Source: Diadema setosum (lineage: Eukaryota; Echinodermata; Echinoidea; Diadematoida; Diadematidae). From it: a stretch of 64,000 nt of DNA. A model generated the notes under the pieces. That model ran no database searches. It was given only the letters and a program-made list of their open reading frames with translations, and was not told where the DNA came from. The stretch spans positions 23,367,809 to 23,431,808 of the forward strand of contig NC_092698.1 of assembly GCF_964275005.1 (NCBI RefSeq), written 5' to 3'. The translations under genes and the position numbers were made by a program. Shown here one piece after another: positions 14,201 to 23,468 of the stretch (its first letter is position 1; every line of letters starts with the position of its first letter).

Positions 14201-17200
14201 TTTAAGGTATGATGATTGTACTGTATCTACCCTTTAATATTATGCAATATGTGCCTTATAATATTAGGAGATAATAATTATGTTTGTACTCTGGATCTTA
14301 CAGCTGATTCCTCTATTCGTTTGTGTGGGTGGAGGTGCTGTCTTTGCTGCATTCTACCTTGGAAGGCTGGCGATCAAGAACCCTGATGCCACGTAAGAAT
14401 TTAAATGTAACCTTTTCGGTTATTTACAATATTTGTAAATTGTACATGATTGGATTAGGAACCAGATATTTGTTGCAATGAGTTATAAATTGGTGGTTAT
14501 GGGTGTCAGCAGAAATACCAAACTGCTATAAAAGTTTCAAATCTTAGAATGTTATTGTAAAGGAATTCAGTCGTTGATGGAGTTGATGAAATGTAGAATT
14601 ATGACTACACTCATAATCTGATACACTAGTCAATTCCATCAACATACAGGAGCAGAAAACTAGTGTACAATTGTATTTTTTTATGCCTCTGCCACGAAGT
14701 GTCGCCGGAGGCATTATGTTTTTGGGCAAGTCCAAGCTATTTGATCACACAAGACTGAAAATTCAAAATGGGTCAATCTACATAAACTTGGTATCATTTT
14801 AAAGCTAAGAAGTTAAAATACATGAATTTCAAAAAGAAAAAGTAAAAATCCTTCCGCATAACTAGCAATGAATTAATTAATCTGCATAAATTAAAATTTA
14901 GAGTAACGCGTGGGACATTCAAAAATTCTGCATTTTAAAATATATCTTTTAATTTTTACAAGTTTTTATGAAAATAAGTATGGTGACCTTAAGTCTGACT
15001 AACAAGTTATCATGACTGTGATTTTCAGTTTCTCAACTGATCAAATATGCAAATGAGGGATGGGCCAAAATTAGCATGTCCCACGCGTTACTTTTTTAGG
15101 TCATTATTTCTCATTTGCATAAAAGTTAATGATTTAATTGACCTGAAACTTTCAAAAGACCAAATTCACAATGGACCTAATCATATCAAAGAGATAAAAA
15201 GTTAGTCTGATAAATCTCATACTTGCAATTTGCAATTAGATTTAGTAACGCGTGGGACATTTTAGTAACGCGTGGGACGATTTGTGTACAAGTCAATGGA
15301 AGTGTACTAAATCTTAGTCTTCTATGGGAAATGTGTACATTATTGAGGGATTTTTTGTAATTTTCTGAATTCTGACTTGAAATTTGGTGAAAAACTCCAC
15401 TTTGGATAAATAATTCACAAAAGATCATTACATGCTATTTTCAAGGTCACATTCAAAGTCAAATGTCAAAAAATAAAGGATAACACAGGCATTTCATATT
15501 TTTTATTATATCTATTGTTTTGGTGGGTCTAAATCATTTGAATTTGCAAGAATTTATTAGAAATACATCTATTTAGATAATTAGTACCCCATATTAAAGT
15601 TTCTCTGAGCATATGTGCAATTCACATCACAATATTCATAGTGACAAAAATGTCCCACGCGTTACTTGTCCCACGCGTTACTATACCTATCTTTCTATAA
15701 TTGACCTTGAGAGAAAACAGTTTCATGATTTTTTCTGAAATGTTTTGTTTCAGGTACAGTAATTGTTGTAGGAAAAGATGTTTGTAATGATTTTATAGTA
15801 TACCAAGTATTTTCACAATAATTGAGATAAAAGTAAAAGAAGAAAAAAAGGACAATTTTTATGGTCCCACGCGTTACTGGAGAATAGATTTGCATAAATT
15901 GAATACTGAATGCGTGATTCTCATTATTTCTATTGTTTTGAATGAAGATACCTACTAGCTATCAAAAGCAACCCAACATATGAAGTTTCAATCTTAACAG
16001 TGCAATATAGGGCTAAATCTTCTTGTGATGTCCCACGCGTTACTGGTGCAAAATAGCTTGGACTTGCCCTTTTGGGTTGTCCGTCCTACCGTTCGTCCGT
16101 CCGTAATCAATTTTGTGGACAGCATAACTAAAAAAACTGCCTTTCAACTTTTGGGTCCAGATGCTCAAGGTCAAAGGTCATGGTCAAATGCTCAAAATTT
16201 TACTCTTTCCCCCATATATCTATGCAATACCTGAAGGTATTTTCTTGAAACTTAGTGCATGTATTACCAAATTAACCCGTTGAGGACGAGTCCCGAGTAT
16301 ACTCGGGCAAGAGTCTATGAGAAATGCGTGTTGTAGCAAAATCAAACCGTCCTCAACGGGTTAAGATTCTCTAGTGAGAGTTTCTGGTCATGAGGTCAAA
16401 GTTCAAAGGTCAAGTGAATTTTTTTTTCCCTCCACATCTCACAAATGGTTCCAGGTATCTTCATAGTACATATGCATAACTGACTGGCAGTGATTATCTA
16501 GGGATTTTTGTGGTCATGAGGTCAAAGATCAGGTGTCAAAGGTCAACTCATTAAATGTCACTTTTCCATCATATTTACAGTGTATGCAGTGCTTGCAAGA
16601 TTTTTCTTGAAACTTGGTGTATACATGTATTAGGTTACCCAGTAGAGATTATCTGGGAAGTTTTGTTTTGTTTTGTTTTTTGTTTTTTTGCCAAGAAGGT
16701 CAAAGGCCAAAAGGTCAAAGGTCAAGCAAAAGTGCTAAATACCACTTCTTCCTCCATATCTTGGAAGTGGCTGAAGGTATCATCATGAAACTAATATTTA
16801 TGCATGTTCTGTCTGACAGTGATTCTCTTGGGCATTTGAAGTTGATAGGGTCAAAGGTCATGTCAAAATTCCAACAATTTTATGACAGATAATACACTTT
16901 TTCTCTATACCTTGATATTGTCCAATGCATAAACATATTTAAAGGTTAAACGTGAAGTAAAAGTCCTCAAATAACCAAATACATGCTCTCTTAGAAAATG
17001 TAGCCATTCATCCAATTAAATCTAGTTCAAGGAAGTGAATACTGAACACAGTATACATGTCATTTTGATATTTTGCCAACTACCTGGTAGATGAAACTGT
17101 CATCACACATTGTCAAGACGTAGTAAAGACCTATTAAGAGAATCATACCAACTGTTCTATTTTGCATTACATCTTGTATAAAATGTTTCGTAGGCTTGAG

Positions 17201-18478
17201 TGTGTTGCATTTCACTTTTCAGCCAAATTGTACTGCATATTTTCTCATGTCTGGATTTTTACATGCATTTCTTACAGATGGATGAGGAAATCGAATCCCA
17301 CGCCATGGAACAAAATCAAACCAAACGAGCAAGTGAAGGTACAGTACAACCTCTCTGTATTAATCAGATGGGCTCTGAATATTGAACATCGGGCAAGGGG
17401 GGGGGGGGGGTGGGGGTGATGATAAAACTAATGTCTGATTTATGAACGTCAACTTTATGAACCTTTGAACAAAATTATTTTACAAGATGACAGAGACCTG
17501 GAAAAGAGTCTAAGGTGAGGAAATGAATAATATTTGGGTCTATACTCGTAGCTCCAGACTTTAACTGTGTCCTGGTCAACAATGTAGGCCTACACTGTAC
17601 AACAACCGTCATTGATTTACAGTGTATATTGTTTGCAGACTTGTGTGATTTTTGAAACAACAAGAATAATGCCAGTATCTATCTGTGGGAATTTATTCCA
17701 CATTCCAATGTTATGCCAGTTATATTTTATAATATCAGGTGACAAGTTAATTATGTCAAGGAGAATTATGTTGTACATGTACATACACGCACACCTATAT
17801 ATGTACTGTGTGCAACATCTTTGTTGACATACACCTGTACATGTACTTGTATTAAAGTGGACACATCAGACTTTTATTGGACTGGTTATACACACCACAC
17901 AGTATCTGTGTTGTCTTTTTTTTTTTTATCATTGAGAAAAGAAATGTTGGCAGATCTTCAGCAATTAATATGGGATTTCATCTTTCTTCAATAGGGACCA
18001 ATAAGTCGTGCTGACATTGATGAAATGACAACTTATAAATGTCTGCTTACACACAAAATTGTGGTAACAATATCATGGGGGTAGAAAATTCAGCCCCCTT
18101 GGATACTAGAACTCCAATGCTTATTTGATACAATGTATTTAACAATTAACCCATTGAGGATGAGTCCCAGCTATACTTTGACAAGCGGCTATATATGGGA
18201 AATGCTTGTTGTAGCAAAATCAAATTGTCGTCAACAGGTTTACGTAAAATACAAGGTGCTGTATCTAGAATAGAATTTTATACATGTATACATGTACACC
18301 ACACCACTTTCAAAATAAACCACCCTCAATCTTTTGTCTTCTTTTTTCTTTTTTTCTTTTTTTTTTTTGTCACTTAACCAGAGGGCCTAATGTTCTTATT
18401 CATTCTTTTCTCTTTCAGTTTTATGCTGCCGGGAAGATCGACTACAAGAACCTGAAGAAGAACAGTCCAGAGTTTTAG
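8230..18478 (+). CDS. NDUFA4: NDUFA4 (COXFA4), cytochrome c oxidase-associated subunit, complete gene
   Basis: The coding sequence joins 8230-8277, 14304-14392, 17278-17338 and 18419-18478: 258 nt, 85 residues plus TAG (human about 81). Intron phases are 0, 2 and 0, and every intron is GT-AG. The family protein was first assigned to complex I and later shown to be a subunit of cytochrome c oxidase in the inner mitochondrial membrane. Diagnostic features seen here: LIPLFVCVGGG at residues 17-27 starts one transmembrane helix (about 17-40), followed by NPDATW, the conserved PWNKIKPNEQ block (about 55-64), and the C-terminal FYAAGKIDYKNLKKNSPEF end. Human NDUFA4 has the same order (LIPLFVFIG, NPD, PWNKLGPNDQ, FYSVNVDYSKLKK). 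No cleaved presequence is expected. All exons are intact and the gene looks functional. Confidence 0.95.
8379..8577. mobile_element. MITE in NDUFA4 intron 1
   Basis: The left end GTAAAACCAGACATATTCGCG and the inverse of the right end, GTAAAACCACATATTTTCGCG, are imperfect terminal inverted repeats. The inside is rich in TTCGC/GCGAA. About 0.2 kb, non-coding. The TTTTCGCG-rich style resembles the copies at 51682 and 52003. Confidence 0.6.
8578..10503 (+). other. NDUFA4 intron 1, no recognised feature
   Basis: No coding exon or clear inverted-repeat element was found here. There are scattered GCGCAAAAA/TTTTTGCGC words near 9790-9940 that may be remnants of TTTTCGCG-type MITEs. Confidence 0.4.
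10504..10675. mobile_element. Pogo-like MITE (CAGTG.ACTC ends)
   Basis: The right end, inverted, reads CAGTGCACTCCCGTTGTAACG, and the left end reads AGTGAACTCTGTTATAGTG. These match the TA-flanked CAGTGGACTCCCGTTATAACGAA type of the Tc1/mariner-pogo group. Non-autonomous, with diverged left end. Related copies lie at 19343-19530 and 20820-21148. Confidence 0.6.
10694..11136. mobile_element. MITE with TAGGCCCGTTCACACACAA ends
   Basis: The left end TAGGCCCGTTCACACACAA at 10694 is repeated in inverse at 11118-11136. TA may be the target duplication. The inside is full of ATCGCGAT and ATTTCG words in both orientations. A 139-codon open frame across it is a by-product of the AT/CG pattern, not a gene. 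It lies in NDUFA4 intron 1. Confidence 0.75.
11186..12175 (-). mobile_element. LINE fragment with intact C-terminal reverse-transcriptase frame
   Basis: On the - strand an uninterrupted frame (12167 to 11322, 281 codons) encodes the C-terminal half of a Jockey/CR1-group reverse transcriptase. It begins just before the catalytic FADD box (VRLFADDA). Then come W.M.LN..KCKVLTISRKR, AKYLGVTITSDLKW..HI, LKRNLRIKSSDVK, TLVRPIVEYASTVWDP and VQRRAARF. A 3' UTR of about 0.1 kb follows, ending in a (GAA)n tail at 11186-11206. The 5' end is cut at about 12175, so no endonuclease or N-terminal RT domain is present. The open frame suggests a young insertion. It lies antisense in NDUFA4 intron 1 and shares its 3' terminus with 46590-46664. 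Confidence 0.9.
12176..13738 (+). other. NDUFA4 intron 1, mostly plain, with an A-rich tract
   Basis: No exon or mobile element is recognised. An A-rich (CAAA/CAAAAA)n low-complexity tract covers about 13261-13350. Confidence 0.45.
13739..14129. mobile_element. 391-bp TTAA-flanked foldback MITE, copy A
   Basis: Starts TTAAAGGGACTGTACAGTAC and ends in the inverse CTGTACACACCCTTTAA, with TTAA at each end. The whole element folds on itself: GGCTGAGATATCCAAAAA near 13888 pairs with TTTTTGGATATCTCAGCC near 13967, and the outer arms share the inverted GAGGT.GGGATT block. The copy at 49601-49992 is almost the same in length and sequence. It ends 175 bp before NDUFA4 exon 2. Confidence 0.85.
14304..14392 (+). 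CDS. NDUFA4: NDUFA4 exon 2 (transmembrane helix)
   Basis: The acceptor is TCTTACAG and the donor GTAAGA. It encodes the hydrophobic helix LIPLFVCVGGGAVFAAFYLG and on to NPDA, ending two bases into a Thr codon (phase 2). This is the best-conserved part of the family. Confidence 0.93.
14724..16069. mobile_element. 1346-bp inverted-repeat element with eight GTAACGCGTGGGAC motifs
   Basis: The terminal inverted repeats are exact over 19 bp: GGGCAAGTCCAAGCTATTT at 14724-14742 and its inverse at 16051-16069. The insertion splits the host repeat at ATGTTTT|GGGTTGTCCG and leaves T-rich flanks, so the target duplication is short and T-rich but not exactly readable. Inside, the 14-bp word GTAACGCGTGGGAC occurs eight times. 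Copies on + start at 14903, 15245 and 15265. Copies on - (GTCCCACGCGTTAC) start at 15078, 15652, 15668, 15864 and 16030. The remaining sequence is AT-rich and non-coding. I do not recognise the family. The repeated word may be a transposase or host-factor binding site. Confidence 0.85.
16272..16364. mobile_element. 93-bp TTAACCCGTT mini-element, copy 1
   Basis: TTAACCCGTTGAGGACG at the left is repeated in inverse (CGTCCTCAACGGGTTAA) at the right, and the centre has the 16-bp palindrome CCCGAGTATACTCGGG. TTAA at both ends replaces what is a single A/T-rich site in sister copies of the host repeat, which fits a piggyBac-type TTAA target. It is identical in length to the copy at 42097-42189. Confidence 0.85.
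17278..17338 (+). CDS. NDUFA4: NDUFA4 exon 3
   Basis: The acceptor is TTTCTTACAG and the donor GTACAG. It completes the split Thr and encodes WMRKSNPTPWNKIKPNEQVK, with the PWNK motif typical of NDUFA4. It ends in phase 0. Confidence 0.93.
18146..18243. mobile_element. TTAACCC mini-element, diverged copy 3
   Basis: TTAACCCATTGAGGATGAGTCC at the left, AAATGCTTGTTGTAGCAAAATC in the middle and GTCGTCAACAGG at the right match the 93-bp element with many changes. The right TTAA is lost. It lies in the last NDUFA4 intron. Confidence 0.7.
18419..18478 (+). CDS. NDUFA4: NDUFA4 exon 4 with stop
   Basis: The acceptor TCTCTTTCAG sits downstream of a long T-rich tract. It encodes the terminal 19 residues FYAAGKIDYKNLKKNSPEF and stops at TAG 18476-18478. 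The human counterpart is FYSVNVDYSKLKKERPDF. Confidence 0.95.
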   Translation, partial: FYAAGKIDYKNLKKNSPEF

Positions 18479-19180
18479 CTTAATCGTGCCAATGTCTTCA
18501 TATTCATCAATGTTTGATGTACCAACTTTAGGATGCAGAGAGTTTCCGTGACTAAGCTATATGTACAAAGTGTGAATGTATTGATAATTGAAATATATAT
18601 CAAGTTTGTACCTGTAACATTTCAGTGCAGAGTCATAGCTTCAGATGACTGAAATTCTGGACACCATGCAGTTTTACCAGTACAACTGAATTTTAAGGGT
18701 CCTTTAATTCTCTGCAAACCTGACAAAAAACAAACAACCTTACACTGACAAGGGATTACATAAAGACATGAATAAGTAATGTATTGTTTTCATTTGGTTT
18801 AGCTATATTTTATTGTCTGGTATTGGTGGCTCTTCAAATTCTACTGCAATACATATTGCCAGAATTGCTAAATCATAGAGTCTGCAGTTTTATGTCAAGC
18901 AGGGTTTGATAATGACACAGTGTGTCATACAGTAAAGCTCAAAATAGTGGCTGAAGTTTAACAAGCACAAACTTTCTTTACTTTATTGACTTGTACTTTG
19001 AACTTGTTTTCAATTCATAGGTACAGAAGTTACCACAAATTTAAGCAGAAGACCAAGGTATGATACATGCAGTGTCGATTAAGTCTTTGTCCAGTGTAAA
19101 GAATAGGTCATTCACTTGTATTTGATCTGCACTGTGTTATGTGGGCAGACATGCTCAATAAAATGATGTGAAATTTGACA
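18479..19180 (+). terminator. NDUFA4 3' UTR and likely polyadenylation signal
   Basis: Downstream of the stop the sequence is AT-rich and largely free of recognisable repeats up to a canonical AATAAA at 19157-19162. That would give a 3' UTR of about 0.7 kb. No other canonical AATAAA was noticed in between. The true cleavage site is inferred. Confidence 0.5.
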
Positions 19181-19294
19181 GATTATTGAACAATAGCATC
19201 CATTTCTTTGGTGTTTGCATTGAGCCTGCTCATCATATCCAAACTTTTTGATTGTTTTGTGGTGGTTGTCATAAAGGAGAATGGAACCCCAGTA

Positions 19295-19706
19295 CAGTGG
19301 AAACTTAATACAAAGAGGTCTGTTTTATCAAAATCCCTGATACAGTGTACTCCCATTGTGACAAACACGGTTAAATAACAAAATTTCATTTACAACGAAG
19401 TAAAAATTCAGGTCACAACATTACCAGCTGTTTGTATTTTTATTGTTTATGTGTTCAGTTAAAACAAAATTTCGATGTAACGAAAGAAAACTACCGGTCT
19501 CTAGGACTTTGTTATAAACAGAGTCCACTGTATAGCAAACTAATTTCTCCGGTCCCAATGAATTTATTTGCTATGTTTCATATTGTTTATTGCCTGCTGA
19601 TATAACAAAATACTAGTACTGTACAATGTATCTGATTTAAAGATCAAGGATCCCAAGGATGTCTTGGTCCCAAGGATCTCGTTATACATGTACTGAGTTT
19701 CCACTG
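19295..19706. mobile_element. Pogo-like MITE with a related MITE inside it
   Basis: The outer ends are CAGTGGAAACT (left 19295) and its inverse AGTTTCCACTG (right, to 19706). It is split by a second CAGTG.ACTCCC element at 19343-19530. The right part contains CCCAAGGAT repeated and TCTCGTTATACATG, typical of TA-targeting pogo-type ends. Confidence 0.6.
19343..19530. mobile_element. Pogo-like MITE nested in 19295-19706
   Basis: CAGTGTACTCCCATTGTGAC at the left is mirrored by the inverse of GTTATAAACAGAGTCCACTG at the right. TA flanks both sides (19341-19342 and 19531-19532). The internal words CGAAAGAAAACTACCGGTCTCTAGG match the copy at 20820-21148. Confidence 0.75.
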
Positions 19707-19898
19707 CATATGTGAATTGAGGGAATGCTACAATATTTTTCATCACATTTCAACATACATGTACCTTAACAGTTCAAGGATAATGGAAGAGCACTTGACT
19801 TTACTTTTTCAGAAAGCAGGGGGAATGGTTTTACCCTTTGTACATGTAGGTCTCCCGACAACCCGACCTAAGTCGAATCTATTTGGACTGAAAGAATA

Positions 19899-20130
19899 CT
19901 GTATACGCCATATATTTCGCGAGTCTAAAATTTCGGGAATCTGGAATTCCCGACGATTTCGCGAGTGGTTAAATTTGAGATCGTGGAGTCCTGTACTGAA
20001 CAGAGAATTTAGTGTACATGCTGTCACGTTCACATCGGTATCAGAGTCAATATTTCCATGGGTCTTTAATTTCGCGATTAGCACCTGACTCGCGAAATTA
20101 AAAACCTCGCAAAATATTTGGCGTATACAG
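19899..20130. mobile_element. 232-bp MITE with CTGTATACGCC ends, TA target
   Basis: The left end CTGTATACGCCATATATTTC and the inverse of the right end CTGTATACGCCAAATATTTT form the terminal repeats, and TA flanks at 19897 and 20131. The inside repeats TTTCGCGA and its inverse. Both-strand open frames of about 100 codons here reflect this symmetry and are not genes. Confidence 0.8.
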
Positions 20131-20819
20131 TAGCTTTTTAGTAGTTTTAGTTATGAGGGATTATTAGATATCAATAGAGTATTAAGAGACCTTCCACTAG
20201 GGCAATTCTTGGAAAATTGTAGTTATGAGGAATTATAATTGATAGAATATGAAGAGAAGAAGACTGGAAAAGACCTTTGACTAAGGCGATTATTGGACCA
20301 ATGCAAGGACCACTAAACAAGGTTGACTGTGTGTCATTAAAAATTTGAGTGGATGCACTTGTAAAGATTTTTTTTTTTTTTTGAATGGAGTTCTCTTTAT
20401 ACTGTATTTCTACATAATTATATACTTTCCATATGTGTCATCACAGACTGTTGTAGTTTTGTCATTCAGAGAGGCTGCACTTAAGCTGTAATGATTTGTA
20501 ACATTTGAATGGATTGTTTTGAGTTTTCTGAAACCTTACTGATGTGTTCTACTGATATTGCAGCATTCACTCAACCCTCAGCTGTACAGTCAATCTTGCA
20601 TGAAGTTGACCTTACAATTAGTCGATGGTCTTTTCAAGTCCTCTTGTCTATTGATTTCAATCCATCATAACTTGAATTTTCTCTTAGTTCTGCAGTCCAC
20701 ATAGATTGGATTCAGGCAAAGTTCACTATACAGTGTATTTGGTTTTCTTTTATCTTATTTAGGCTTTTATCACAATATGAAAGCTCCTGAAATTATGTAC
20801 AGACTGATGTGTGAGAATA

Positions 20820-21148
20820 CAGTGCACTCCTGTTATAATGAACATGGTTTATATCAAAATTCAGTTACTACAAACTAAAAATTCGGGCTACAACATTATC
20901 CGCTGTATGTCCTTTACTGTTTATGTTATCGATTGTAACAAAATGCATACTTGCCAACTCTACCGCATTTGGCGGTAGACTACCACTTTTGAAAGATTTC
21001 ATTAGCATTCAAGCTAGCGCTGCTCGCATAGGCATCCTGGATTCTACCGCTTTCTCAAATGAAAATGTTGGCAAGTATGAAAATGTCAATATACATAACG
21101 AAAGAAAACTGCTGGTCCCTAGGACTTTGTTGCAATGGGAGTCCACTG
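20820..21148. mobile_element. Pogo-like MITE carrying a nested element
   Basis: CAGTGCACTCCTGTTATAAT at the left, with TA before it, is mirrored by the inverse of TTGCAATGGGAGTCCACTG at the right. It is interrupted at 20946-21079 by an unrelated element. Without the insert it matches 19343-19530 in order: GGCTACAACATTATCCGCTG, then CGAAAGAAAACTGCTGGTCC. Confidence 0.75.
20946..21079. mobile_element. 134-bp MITE with 6-bp target duplication AAAATG
   Basis: The terminal repeats are CATACTTGCCAAC at 20946-20958 and GTTGGCAAGTATG at 21067-21079. AAAATG flanks both sides exactly (20940-20945 and 21080-21085). GCGGTAG and CTACCGC pair inside. The ends resemble the CAGRG.TGCCAAG ends of the elements at 21967 and 53075. 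Confidence 0.85.
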
Positions 21149-21387
21149 TTCTTTTTCGAATATGGAGTACATGTACATGTTTTTGTATGATGCTTTTGTT
21201 AATATACATACATGTATGTGCCGTCTTATGCAGGCAACTCCTGTTATAACAAAGCCCTTGGGGTTTGCAGTTTTTACTCTAAAGCCCTATTTTAAAGCTC
21301 AACAGAGCCTTTCAAGCTAAAGTTACCGCGACAACGTCCGGGTAGCATCCAGGCTTTTGTTTTTGTTTTGTTTTGGGTTATTTTTTT

Positions 21388-22735
21388 ATGCCTCCGCCAC
21401 AAAGTGTTGCCGTAGGCAATATGTTTTCGGGTTGTCCGTCAGTCCGTCCGTCCGTCCGTCCTTCCATCTGTCTGTAATCAAATTTTGTGGATAGTGTAAA
21501 TAAAAAACGGTTTGAGGTATCGTAGTGAAACTTGTCATGTGTATGTATGAATGGGCGAAGTTGTGCCTATCAACTTTTGGGCGCACATGCTCATGGCCAA
21601 AGGTCAAAAGGTCAAGGTCAAATGCTCAAAATCCCACTATTCCCCCCATAACTATGCAATGCCTAAAGTTATTTTCTGGAAACTTAGTGTATACATGAAC
21701 TACCAAATAAAGATTCAGCAGAGAGAGTTTTGGGGTATGAGGTCAAAGGTCAAGTGAAAATGTTAAAATTTTACTTTTTTCTCCATATCACAAAATTTCA
21801 AGGTATCTTCATGGAATTTAGTACATATGCATGTACTAAGGCAGTGATCATCTATGGGTCATAGGTCAGGGGGTCAAAGGTCAAGGTCAACTCATCAAAA
21901 TGTCACTAATTCCCTCTTATCTGTGCAATGCCTGCAGGATTTTTCTTGAAACTTAGTGTATGCATGCAGAGCTACCAAGTCTCACCCGTTCTGCGTGAGA
22001 CTAAAGCATTTAGGGGTCATCTCACGATCTCATGCATGGCACCCATTTTTCTCACGCATCGGGCGAAGTCTGCAACTTGGGCCTATAATAATGAGCATAG
22101 CTCAAAGGATTAAATTGATAGTTGCAATTGAAAGTATATATTTCCCTTTTGTCTTTCAAAATAAGTAAAAAAAAAATAAAAAAAAAAAAATAGTCACCCA
22201 AGTACATGTATGCACCTGTTCGCATCATTAAGAGCTAAAAATTGAAAAAAAAAAGCTCCCTACCGTGGGGGGGAAACACCTCCCACACCCTCGCTTGCGC
22301 GCACATTCGCGCGCCGAGATGCCGAGTCATGAAAATCTTGCTCATAAAAATTTTTTGAACTTGGCATCCCTGATGCATATATTACCCAATAGAGATTCTC
22401 TTTGTAGTTTCTTGCCAAAAGGTCAAAGGTCAAGTACTGTGAAAGTGCTAAATTTCACTTCTTCCTTAAACTAATAAGAGGTTCAAAAGTCGGGTACAAA
22501 TACTCAAATCCCCAAATACCTGCACTCTAAGACAGTATAGCCATTCATCCAATTAAACCTAGCTCAAGGAGAGTGAACATTCAACACATTTGTGACAAAC
22601 CTGTAATTTTAATATTTTGCCAATAGTGTGAAACTGTCATCACACATTGTCAAGACATTGTACTATAAACCTGTTAGGAGAACCATGCGTTATGGCGGAG
22701 GCATACCAGTCGCCATAGCGACATTTCTAGTTTTT
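21388..22735 (+). mobile_element. Interspersed ATGCCTCCGCC family, copy 2
   Basis: Complete at both ends: starts ATGCCTCCGCCACAAAGTG and ends with TATGGCGGAGGCATACCAGT followed by CGACATTTCTAGTTTTT. The first and last parts share GGCGGAGGCAT as an inverted repeat. The body has repeated AGGTCA words, with an exact AGGTCAAAGGTCA at 21740 and 22420. A 406-bp element is inserted at 21967. Confidence 0.75.
21967..22372. mobile_element. CAGAGCTACCAAGTCTCAC element, copy 1
   Basis: The left end CAGAGCTACCAAGT and the inverse of the right end CAGGGATGCCAAGT are imperfect terminal repeats. The body (CTCACGATCTCA, CCATTTTTCTCACGCATCG, GCCGAGATGCCGA) matches 53075-53453 closely. ATGCAT occurs just outside both ends, one base offset on the left. 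It is nested in the ATGCCTCCGCC copy. The call rests on two copies with the same boundaries. Confidence 0.8.
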
Positions 22736-23320
22736 ACGTTTTGTTTTTTTGTTTTGTTTTTTTCCTTTTACCAGTACACTACCTGTTGAAACGGCCCATG
22801 GTCCTCGGACGTTGTCGCGTTAACTTCTACCAAAATCTACCCAAGCCAACAGGTTATAACCCAGACATTACCCAAACTTTACCCCAAGATCCTATCTAGG
22901 TATTAGAGAGCTCCCGTAGTATCATTCCTTTGATACACTCAACAAGCATGCTCGTCATTGCCGAGAGAAAATAAATGACACACCATGCATGCACTGGTCA
23001 TGTGTTTTTAACCACTGATCTCTATGTAGTTGAGAGGATCAGGAGTGATTGTATCCACATTTTGTTCACTGATCTGATGACGCGATTGCCTACCTAGATG
23101 TGCACAATCTAGACCAATTGGTGGCGCTGGTCGGTGCGGGCGCGGGGGCGCCGCAGTCGCATTATTGGGTACACCCCCTTCGTGAAAACCTACTCGCGGA
23201 AGGTATGCAGTGTGTATCTGCCCTCTCCTGCAGTTCTATCGTCCGAGACAAGGGACTTTGTACTCCTGATGTTGTCCTGACTTTTTGGGTATAAAGGACT
23301 GTTAAAGCAGAGCTTAAAGC

Positions 23321-23468
23321 GGGGCCCCGTTTTATAAAACTTGTTATCAGTGACAAGTTGTCATAGTGGTTATAAGCTACTGAAATCCTTGCATCTGATT
23401 GGCTAAGAGCAATACGTCATAGAAATGTGGCGGTTGTCAATGATAACAAGCTTTATGAAACAGGGCCC
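23321..23468. mobile_element. 148-bp MITE with GGGCCC.GTTT.AT.AA ends
   Basis: GGGCCCCGTTTTATAAAACT at the left is mirrored by the inverse of GCTTTATGAAACAGGGCCC at the right, and TTGTTATC/GATAACAA continues the pairing. Non-coding. The type is common in marine invertebrate genomes; the family name is not certain. Similar words (GACAACTTGTCA, TTTCATGAAAC) appear next to the tRNA-like sequence at 34629. Confidence 0.75.

Larger units (their letters stand above)
14676..17150 (+). mobile_element. Interspersed ATGCCTCCGCC family, copy 1, with two nested insertions
   Basis: Begins TTTTTTATGCCTCTGCCACG, then GGAGGCATTATG and GTCCGTCC words, as in copies at 21388 and 42868. The body is made of diverged ~175-bp units with the words CTCCATATCT, AAGGTATC.TCATG.AACTTAG and GGTCAAAGGTCA. 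Two insertions interrupt it: 14724-16069 and 16272-16364. The right end stops near 17150 without the GGCGGAGGCAT terminus seen in copies 2 and 3. It lies in NDUFA4 intron 2. The class is unknown; start and end share inverted GGCGGAGGCAT in full copies. Confidence 0.75.
21319..22826. mobile_element. Element with AAGTTA.CGCGACAACGTCCG inverted ends
   Basis: AAAGTTACCGCGACAACGTC at 21319 and the inverse of CGGACGTTGTCGCGTTAACTT ending at 22826 form terminal inverted repeats of about 21 bp with one mismatch. Between them lies a whole copy of the ATGCCTCCGCC family (21388-22735), so the outer element's own remaining sequence is short. It may be a small MITE split by that insertion. Confidence 0.6.

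Noticed and set aside
14903-16043. CRISPR-like array formed by the GTAACGCGTGGGAC words
   Set aside because: Words are in both orientations at irregular spacing inside an element with terminal inverted repeats.
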